Shown here: positions 55,941 to 64,000 of the stretch, in pieces
Layout: each line of letters opens with the position of its first letter
Numbering within the stretch: position 1 is the stretch's first letter
From: Dryobates pubescens
Taxonomy: Eukaryota > Chordata > Aves > Piciformes > Picidae
Direction: 5' to 3'
Length of the DNA stretch: 64,000 nucleotides
Assembly (NCBI RefSeq): GCF_014839835.1
Contig: NC_071626.1
Span: 2,852,001 to 2,916,000, forward strand
The notes under the pieces: model-generated
Database searches by the model: none
What the model saw: only the letters and a program-made list of their open reading frames with translations
What the model was told of the DNA's origin: nothing
Made by a program: the position numbers and the translations under genes

Positions 55941-56520
55941 CTTTCTCAAGAACACTGGAAGATAATGTGAGTTTCCATCACTCCTCAGTCAAGGGCTGTG
56001 AGGGTGTGAACAGCAACCTCTTGTTCACAGTTTGTTGTCCTTATTCCTCCAACTCCCCTGTGCCTTTGCTTATCCTCATTTAAGCTGCAGGTTAACAACT
56101 CCCTCGGTTGACTCTGCAGGGACGAGCTGCTCCCCACAGATGCTCTTTGTTGGTCATCTCATGACTGAAGGGTTAAAACTTGGAGAGCAGAGCTCCAAGC
56201 ACTGCTAGACTGATAAGAGGAGACTCTTAATCGCAGCACATGACCTTTCACCCTGCACAGCCTCACTCCCAAATTCATCAGAAGCAAGCAGCTACACCCC
56301 AGTTTTGACTTCAGCTTGCCTTTAATGGAAAGGTTGCACCCCGTGCCTATTCAAGCCTCAAATCATGAGGTCAGTCCCCACGATCACAAAGAGGTGCTTG
56401 AAGTTAAATTGCCCTTCTGGGCCTTGTGCCCACCAGCAGGTGAGATTTTTCCAGCTGTCAGTCCCACTCAAGAGGCACTCAGTGCTCACCCTTCTTATGC
56501 TGCCAATGTCTGGCAGGATC
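55941..56520. other. Intergenic, unannotated
   Basis: No exon or repeat recognised. Confidence 0.45.
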
Positions 56521-56600
56521 ACAGATTTGTAGAATAGTTTGGATTGGAAGGGACCTTGAAGATCATCCAGTTCCAACCTCCCTGCCATGGACAGGGACAC
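56521..56600 (-). mobile_element. Outer CR1, antisense, left part
   Basis: atttgtagaatagtttggat start, then gatcatccagttccaacctc up to gacagggacac, where a second CR1 is inserted. Confidence 0.87.
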
Positions 56601-56842
56601 AGTCTCAAGCTGCACCAGGGGAGGTTTAGACTCGAGGTGAGGAGAAAGTTCTTCACTGAGTGAGTCATTGGTCATTGGAATGTGCTGCCCAGGGAGGTGG
56701 TGGAGTCACTGTCCCTGGAGGTGTTCAAGAGGAGATTGGATGTGGCACTTGGTGCCATGGTCTAGTCATGAGGTCTGTCGAGACAGGTTGGACTTGATGA
56801 TCCTTGGGGTCTCTTCCAACCTTAGTTACACTGTGACACTGT
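56601..56842 (+). mobile_element. Inner CR1, sense, inserted in another CR1
   Basis: From agtctcaagctgcaccaggg to a tail with repeated cactgtga. Flanked by the direct repeat gacagggacac at 56590-56600 and 56843-56853, a target-site duplication. Confidence 0.88.
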
Positions 56843-57085
56843 GACAGGGACACCTCCTACCAGCCCAGGTTACTCAAGGTCTCATCCAACCTGGCCTTGA
56901 ACACTTTAGGGAGAGGGCATCCACAGCCTCCCTGGGCAACCTGATCCAGGGTCTCACCACCCTCACTGCAAAGAATTTCTTCCTAATCTCCAATCTAAAT
57001 CTGCCCTCCTCAAGCTTCAATCCATTCCCTCTCATCCTGTCACTACAAGCCCTTATAAGCTTCCTTGTAGGTCTCTTTCAGGTAC
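56843..57085 (-). mobile_element. Outer CR1, antisense, right part
   Basis: Resumes at gacagggacacctcctacca and continues to tcctctcatcctgtcactac and a gtctctttcaggtactgga end. Confidence 0.87.
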
Positions 57086-57989
57086 TGGATCCCTCCTCCA
57101 GTTTTCCTCCACTTAAAGCCTGGATCACTTTGTGTGTCTGAGACAGACCAAAGAGGGAAGCATTCATCCAGACCTGCTTTTAAATAAAGACTTCCTACCA
57201 AACCCTAGAAAGGAGGAAGGAACATTGCATTGCCAATGCACAAAACAAGGCAAGAGGCTTGGCTGGACATAGTCAACTTTTGCTGCTGAAATAGGAGGCT
57301 GGACAACAGCCAGGAGAGGCTCCAACCCAAGTAATATGAAACAGGTTGTATGTTTATGTGAAGGCAGTGATAAAAGCTCAGGGAATGTGTTTTAAAACAT
57401 CTTTTAATATAGATATCTATAAAAAAAAAAGTCACAAGTGGTCTGGAGAAGATGAGCTGGGAATGGTTATTTATTAGTCCTTGTAAAAGGAGGACAAGAA
57501 AGGCACCCAATGAAAATGTTGTTTGGCAAGTGGAAGAGAGCAGTTTTTCATGCAGTCAAATGAGGTACATGCAGGAACGTAAAGGATGAACCTCATTGTC
57601 ACAGGGTGTTGTGAACACTGGGAGCATAAACAGGTTTGAAAGAGTTGAACAGTTGTGAAGCCTAGGTCTGACAGTGCCTTTAGAGCATTCTTGAGCAGGT
57701 GCAGCTTCCAACTCCTGAACTCTATAAAGTGCACATTTCTATAGCCTGGAAGATTATACCAGGGGGAAAACCACTCTGTGCTTCATCTTTCTCATGCCAT
57801 CCTCCTCAAACAGTCAGAAGATGCTGAGTGAGGTGGCTCCTTGGTTTGGTTTTCATCTGGAGGCTCTTAACCAATGTCATTCTTAATTAGCTATATTAGA
57901 TATATCAGATATCGTGGGGCTTCTGCAACCTCTTTGAATATAACTAGTTTAAGAAGCAAGGGAACACTGAAAGGAAAGAAACTAAGAAC
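57086..57989. other. Intergenic, unannotated
   Basis: No gene or repeat family recognised. Contains a 10-base A-run near 57421. Confidence 0.45.
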
Positions 57990-58448
57990 CTCAAACTGCT
58001 GGAGCAGGCTCAGAGGAGTCCAGGAAGACAATCAGAGAGCTGGAGCACCTCACCTATGTGGACAGGCTGTGAGAGTTGGGGCTGTTCAACCTGGACAAGA
58101 GAAGGCTCTGGGGAGACCTTAGAGCAGCCTGCCAGTACCTGGATGGGCTACAAGAAAGCTGGAGAGAGACTTTTTACAAGGGCTTTTAGTGTTAGGGTGA
58201 GGGGGGATGGCTTGAAGCTGGAAGAGGGGAGATTTAGGCTGGAGATTAGGAAGAAATTCTTTCCAGTGAGGGTGGGGAGACACTGGAACAGGTTGTGGAT
58301 TCCCCCTCCCTGGAGGTGTTCAAGGCCAGGTTGCATGGGGCTCTGAGCAACCTGGGCTGGTGGGAGGCATCCCTGCCCATGGCAGGGGGGCTGGAACTAG
58401 ATGACTGTCAAGGTCCCTTCCAACCCAAATCATTGTATGAATCTGTGA
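57990..58448 (+). mobile_element. CR1 LINE, sense, about 460 bp
   Basis: actgctggagcaggctcaga start, gatggcttgaagctggaaga middle, aacccaaatcattgtatgaa end. Confidence 0.88.
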
Positions 58449-59245
58449 AGGTGGTAAGTAGGAGGAGAAGCCTATTAGCACAGGACCCTCACACTTTGTT
58501 AGGTCTGTGTAGCTTTCCCAACAGTAGAGGAAAGGCTGCCACATCAGATGGAAGGGTCTGCACAGTTTCAGGCCCAAATGAGCTCATGGGCAGCAGCTGG
58601 GGTGACAGAGTGCTCATCCATCAGCAGAGCCCCAACAGTTTTAACTGCACATTGTGACTCAGGTTCTGTCCTTCAGCTGCTTGTTTATGTTGCTAAGCAA
58701 ATATCAGTTCCAAGAGGAAACGTTAACCTCGACTTTCCAAAGAAACCCTGGGGTTTTTGAAGGTGTTGAATTAATTGCAAAGCCACTGCCTGCTGCAGCC
58801 TGGCAACTGATCCCTCTGCCCTGCTCAGGGAGCTCTCTCCCAGCCTTCAGGGCGTGGGGTCAGGCAGCAGTTCCAGGAGCCAAAGACTTACAGGGTTTGC
58901 TTGAAGTTTTGGGTTTTTTAGGAAGCCAAGCTCGTGCAGACCTAATCTGGCTGATCTAGACATTTTGGCCATTGTTTCCAGTCTGTGAGGAACCCCCTTG
59001 TGCAAAGAGTTATTTAGCTCCATGCAAATTGCAGTGGGGATCACTGGTCACCCTCATACTGGCGCACAGTGGACAAACATTGCTGTGGAGTCCCAAATCT
59101 GTTTTGCCAAGCAGTGGCATTTGCTTTTCCTGACAGTTGGTTTGTACAAACAGCATTTAACTCCCTGCACTGCTCTCCCCTCTCATGAGGAAGCTATGGT
59201 GTATTATGGTACATGAGACAGAGAAAGTATCTTATTAATGTTTAT
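58449..59245. other. Intergenic, unannotated
   Basis: Nothing recognised. Confidence 0.45.
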
Positions 59246-59549
59246 GAATATCTGAAGGGTGGGTGTCAAGGGGCCAGGCTCTTTCCAGTGGGAAAGGGGC
59301 AACACATACAAACTGGAGCCCAGGAAGTTCCACCTCAACATGAGGGGAAATCTTTTTTGCTGTGAAGGTGCTGAAGCCCTGGAGCAGGCTGCCCAGAGAG
59401 GTTGTGGAGTCTCCTTCTGTGGAGACTTTCAAGACTGGTCTGGATGAATTCCTGTATGAGCTGCCCCAGGTGATCCTGCTTTGGCAGGGAGGCTGGACTC
59501 AATGATCTCCAGAGGTCCCTTCCAACCCCTACCATTCTATGATGCTATG
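59246..59549 (+). mobile_element. CR1 3' end, sense
   Basis: atatctgaagggtgggtgtc start; ccattctatgatgctatgg end, a slightly altered octamer pair. Same group as 52435 and the antisense 61213. Confidence 0.88.
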
Positions 59550-61212
59550 GAAAGAGAATGTAATTCAGGCTTAGTTTTCTTCATGACACAGAACTAGCCA
59601 TTTGGGGCCCTGTGAATCCACAACCAGACTGTGATCTCTTGCACAAGCACAGATGACATGAAGCCAAGCTGCATCATGTGCACGCTGATGGACTGCCAGG
59701 GGCAGCAGCAAAGGCTCAGTCCCAGCCATGAGTGGAGGACGAACCAAGAAGCAAGGCAAGAGAAGCAACATGAGGGCCAGGCAAAAGCCTCATTTTCCAT
59801 TGTTGAGGCTGAACATACCTAGAAGCTGAACCTCAGTATCAAGAGTCTAAAACCAAATGGCTCTAGACACAGCAGAGGCTTTAGGGATCTGCCCTGTCTC
59901 ATCCTGTACTACTCTCTCTGCCCACTGCAGCTTGATAGATGGAAAGATCTTTTAGTAGGAATATCTTGGGAGCTTAGAATAAAGGAATGCTGCATTTGCA
60001 ATATGAGACCAGCCTTTCTAGACTTAGCTCCTCAGAAATGTACTGCTGTGGAGGGGTGACACCTAATGGTAGGGACACAATGCAAGACATGGGTACAGCA
60101 GTGGTGGAAACAAGCTAAAGTCTTCCTGGGTATGAGCTAAAAGTCAGGATAGCTTCTATGATTTACACCTCCAACAGTGCAGAGTTTTAGTGCCATGTCT
60201 CCTTTTCAGCCTTCACTATCTCAGTGTAATGTATTATTAAGATTCACTCATGGAAACCTCATTCCATGTTCTGATGCCATCCCAGCCTCTTCCTCCTCCT
60301 GTGTTATCCCCTGCTCTGCTGACTCTGGCCTGCTCTTTTTATTAAACCCTACAATTTGTAACTTGTCTTTGAGCAGCTTGTTCAGATTAGGCTTGCCTGG
60401 GGGCTAGTTTAAATTGCTCACATGACTTCTAGTAAGAAACATTACACACATGTTAAATTCATGAGCCAAAGTAGGCTTGTGTGTGGAGTGCTCTCCATTT
60501 CCCTTTGCCCTTTCCAGGTGGCTTTTTCCTCATCTTTCCACACCTTTCCCTCATTCCCCTTTGCCTCCTCCCTCCCCCTTCCCATGCCTCTGTATGGAAA
60601 CAAAGAAAATCTCATCTCTGTACAAGGAGATACAGCAATGCAGCCCAGCTATTTCAAGGGTCAGAACTGGAACCTGTCCCTCCAACATCTGTTTGTAGAT
60701 GATTGCAATACAGTATGCAAACATAGCTGAGATGTGGAAAGGGAGCAGAGGGAGCTATTCACATATCCAGTGCATTAATACATGAAAGAGGCTGTGGAAG
60801 GCTCAAAGCAAGAGTGGTTGCTCCCACTTCAATTTTGTTTCAGCTTGCTCTGTACTGCTCTCAGTGCAGAGCACAGCAGCTTTCTGCAGTCCTCCATCAA
60901 CATGACCCCAACATATCTCCCAGAGCTGAGAGCAAGGTTCCTGCTATTCTGATTACTGGGGTACCTTGTCTGCAAAGAGCATCCCTGGAGGGTCACAAAT
61001 GCCCACTTATGGCTCTGCTACTCTGCTCTGTCAGGAATGCAGCCTTCTGCTTCTAACTTTGTCTGCTTCTAGCTCTTTACTAGAAGGTTAGCAGGTGGTC
61101 AGTACAGTGGGGTGTGCAGAAGAGTTTGTTTAGCTTGGAGGTGAGCAGCTACAAAACAAAATCACTCTCAGTGTGCCTGAGACTTGGTATATATCAAGGG
61201 GTAACAACCAGC
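59550..61212. other. Longest repeat-poor stretch in the window
   Basis: About 1.66 kb with no CR1 and no exon that I can support. A pyrimidine-rich patch lies around 60500-60590. Confidence 0.45.
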
Positions 61213-61606
61213 TGAGAATCACAGAAAGGTAGGTGCTGGAAGGGACCTCTAGAGATCATTGAGTCCAAGCCCCCTGCCAAAGCAGGGTCACCTAGGGCAG
61301 GGTCACACAGGAATGTGTCCAGACAGGTTTTGAAGGTCTGGACAGAAGGAGTCTCCACAGCCTCTCTGGGCAGCCTGCTCCAGGGCTCCAGCACCCTCAC
61401 CATACAGAAGTGTCTCCTCATGTTGAGGTGGAACTCGACTGTGTTCCAATTTGTTTCCATTGCCCCTTGTCCTATCATAGGACACCAGTGAAAAGAGCCT
61501 GGCACCTTCTTCTTGGCACCCACCCTTCAGATATTTATAGACTTTTGTAAGATCTCTTTTCATTCTCCTCCTTTCCTGGCTAAAAAGCCTCAGGTCTCTC
61601 AGCTGT
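61213..61606 (-). mobile_element. CR1 LINE, antisense, about 390 bp
   Basis: gagaatcacagaaaggtagg start, gtcacctagggcagggtcac middle, ctcaggtctctcagctgtg end. Confidence 0.88.
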
Positions 61607-61729
61607 GTAGCCCAGCTGAAGAAATGATGGTCAGTAAAATTAGGTGAAAATAATTAACTGGGAAGGGAAGGAAAAGTCCATCCAGTGCTTGTATTGAAGG
61701 GAAGGCTGTGACACCAGGGATGTGTTTCC

Positions 61730-61865
61730 AGGCTTAGGGGCATGGTTTAGTGGTAGCAGCTTAGCAGCAGTGGTGAGATTGTGAGCTCGAGGCGAGTGGT
61801 TGGACTTGATGATCTCAGAGGTCTCTCCCAGCCTCAACAGTCTGGTGATTCTATTCTGTGATTTC
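61730..61865 (+). mobile_element. Possible CR1 3' remnant, sense
   Basis: gcatggtttagtggtagcag and ggttggacttgatgatctca resemble a CR1 3' end. The 3' part carries a small repeat of tctgtgatttcacc further on. Confidence 0.55.
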
Positions 61866-63090
61866 ACCAGTTTTGTGATTCTGTTCTGTGATTTCACCCT
61901 CTTTAGGCACCATGGAGGAGAGCCACTAGGAGCCATCTCTTCTGAACAAGAGGATAAGCATTTGCTCAGATTCCAGACAGTTCAAACAGGAGACACCACC
62001 AGGGCTTCCTGGTTCCCCCTCATTCTCCTGCTTCTAGTGGCTCTTGCAAGTGGCAATATGGCAATGCAATTAAGCCAGACATCCATCCCAGCTAGCAGAG
62101 CATGGGCAGAACATGTTTCCATGGTGGGGACAACTGGCTGAAGGACTGACACAGCCACACTCTTTTCCCATCTGGATGTAATCTGAGCTGTTAGTGTTAT
62201 GCAAAACTGGATGGTAAATGGCTCAGAGGCTGGCCTTGGAGGACCACATCTTCTTTCACAGACCTCTGTGGAAACTCAGATAATTGGAGGCATTTTTCCT
62301 GAAAGTCTGTAAATTTGCAGCCAGGACCTCAGCTGTGCAGCACCCTCCTCCTGGCAGCCTGCAGTAACCCTTGCCTAGCTGATACCATGCCTCGATTCCC
62401 CATCTGGCTCAGCTGCTCTAAGCAGGCTGGGAAGCTGCTTTTGTGCCTTTTGGCCCTTTGGTCTAAAGCTCTTCCAAAGTCAAAATTCAACTACAGGGAG
62501 TTGTCTTCCTGGGAACCTTCCTACCCCATTTCCAGGGCTGGAAGCTTCTGCCAGCCTCAGACCTAGACCTCACACCTGGCAGCCCTGCTGTATCCTATAC
62601 TTCCCTGCTCTTCAAAGCCTTCTTGCTGACCTAGGGTATTTCCCCAGCAGTTCAGGAAATGTAGTCTGGATGAAATCCCCATCCTTCCTACAAGAGCCTG
62701 CCAGCTCTGGGGCACAGAACTGCAGGCTGCATGCCCTCACTCCATAGCTCTTTTTGTTTCCCATGGCCTCTTCCTCCACAGATACCATTTCCATCTGCTG
62801 ACACCCTGCCCAGTCCAGCCTCAACCAAGGCTTCCTGATGACAAACAAGTGATACTGTGCAGCTATAGTACCTCTTGGCTATATTTGGTGTTAGGTAGTT
62901 GAGGATTTCATAGGAAACTGTGGCTGCATTGCAAAGTATTCAGAGAGCACTTTTAAAGGCTTTAGGCTTCCAGGTTATACACAAAAGCTGGCTGAGAACT
63001 CATAAATACAGTTGGCATAGAGAGACTTCAGGAGCCATACATCTGGTACTGAAGTACAGGCAATAAATCATCTTTATAGTGCTATTAATT
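61866..63090. other. Intergenic, unannotated
   Basis: No gene or repeat recognised. Confidence 0.45.
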
Positions 63091-63434
63091 AGACTAGACT
63101 AGACTTGACTAGACTAGAATAGAATTAACCAGGTAGGAAGAAACCTTTGAGATCGTTGGGTCAAACCTATCACCCAACACTATCTAATCAACTAAACCAT
63201 AGCTCCAAGCACCCCATCAAGTCTCTTCCTAAAACACCTCCAGTGATGGTGACTCCACCACCTCCCTGGGCAGCACATCCCAATGGCCAATCTCTCTTGC
63301 TGGGAAGAACTTCTTCCTAATATCCAGCCTAAACCTCCCTTGGCACAGCTTGAGACTGTGTCCTCTTGTTCTGGTGCTGGTTGCCCAGGAGAAGACACCA
63401 ACCCCCACCTGGCTACAACCTCCCTTCAGGTAGT
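63091..63434 (-). mobile_element. Outer CR1, pentamer-tail group, antisense, left part
   Basis: A tail of variant pentamers (agact/agaat) leads into attaaccaggtaggaagaaa. It runs to ccttcaggtagttg, where it is interrupted. Confidence 0.88.
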
Positions 63435-63594
63435 TGAATAGAATAGAATAAGAATAAGAATAAGAATAAGAATAAGAATATGAATTAGAATAGAATAGAA
63501 TAGAATAGAATAGAATAGAATAGAATAGAATAGAATTAACCAGGTTGGAAGAGACCTTTGAGATCATTGAGTCCAAACTATCATCAGTCATAGA
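63435..63594 (-). mobile_element. Inner CR1, pentamer-tail group, antisense, extremely short
   Basis: About 100 bp of AGAAT/AAGAAT tail repeats followed by only some 55 bp of CR1 3' sequence (accaggttggaagagacctt). It sits inside another copy of the same group. Confidence 0.82.
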
Positions 63595-63935
63595 AAGCAA
63601 GAAGGTCTCTCCTGAGCCTCCTCTTCTCCAGGCTAAGCAACCCCAGCTCCCTCAGCCTCTCCTCACAGGGCTGTGCTCCAGACCCCTCCCCAGCTTTGTT
63701 GCCCTTCTCTGGACACCTTCCAGCATCTCAGCATCTTTCCTAAACTGAGGAGCCCAGAACTGGACACAGGACTCAAGGTGTGGCCTAACCAGTGCAGCGT
63801 ACAGGGCAGAATGACCTCCCTGCTCCTGCTGGCCACACTGTTCCTGATGCAGGCCAGGATGCCATTGGCCTCCCTGGCCAGCTGGGCACACTGCTGGCTC
63901 ATGTAATTCATGGTCACAAATATTGAGCAATGCAA
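63595..63935 (-). mobile_element. Outer CR1, pentamer-tail group, antisense, right part
   Basis: Picks up the outer element at aaagcaagaaggtctctcct, the position expected after ccttcaggtagttg in uninterrupted copies. Continues through the ORF2 end ([20 protein letters not shown] in one frame) to actgctggctcatgtaa. Confidence 0.88.
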
Positions 63936-64000
63936 GTTGATTTTATTTGAATTTATTATTTACTGCCTGGGGGTTTTGCACAAATAACAGCAAAAACCCC

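Noticed and set aside
63091-63540. Regular short repeats resembling a CRISPR array
   Set aside because: Pentamer and hexamer tail repeats of CR1 without spacers, in a vertebrate genome.
50854-64000. First exons of a neighbouring gene such as ELK3
   Set aside because: ELK3 lies next to LTA4H in human, but no ETS-domain coding exon or CpG island was seen here; non-coding exons cannot be excluded.

Overview
The window is nuclear DNA from a bird. It holds four vertebrate genes with clean exon-intron structure, one tRNA gene and about fifty fragments of CR1 LINE retrotransposons in both orientations. CR1 is the dominant avian LINE. The many near-identical copies with long ATTCT-type pentamer tails suggest a lineage with recent CR1 expansion. 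Woodpeckers and relatives (Piciformes) are my best guess, but this is inference only.

Layout. 1-1868: CR1 debris, then the CpG-island promoter of SNRPF. 1869-3068: SNRPF (+), 4 exons, 86 aa, the SmF spliceosomal protein. 3069-5272: short intergenic DNA with CR1 pieces; human CCDC38, which sits at this spot, is not here. 5273-15439: AMDHD1 (+), 9 exons, 435 aa, imidazolonepropionase. 16520-30360: HAL (-), 20 coding exons, 662 aa, histidine ammonia-lyase. 30361-32772: CR1-filled intergenic DNA. 32773-50517: LTA4H (-), 19 exons, 609 aa, leukotriene A4 hydrolase/aminopeptidase. 50782-50853: tRNA-Asp(GTC), divergent from LTA4H. 50870-64000: about 13 kb of intergenic DNA with CR1 insertions and no gene that I can support.

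How the genes relate. HAL and AMDHD1 catalyse steps 1 and 3 of histidine breakdown (histidine to urocanate; imidazolonepropionate to formiminoglutamate). They lie tail to tail, with predicted polyA signals about 1.1 kb apart. SNRPF and LTA4H have CpG-rich promoters of housekeeping type. The order SNRPF-AMDHD1-HAL-LTA4H matches human 12q23 apart from the missing CCDC38.

Most notable points: LTA4H has Phe where the human enzyme has Tyr378, the suicide-inactivation residue. Two large polypyrimidine arrays flank AMDHD1 exon 5. A non-CR1 segment is duplicated between AMDHD1 introns 2 and 6. A tandem duplication lies in HAL intron 1. Two introns use GC donors. One nested CR1 shows a readable 11-bp target-site duplication. 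I saw no CRISPR, no prokaryotic feature and no retrovirus-like element that I could support.
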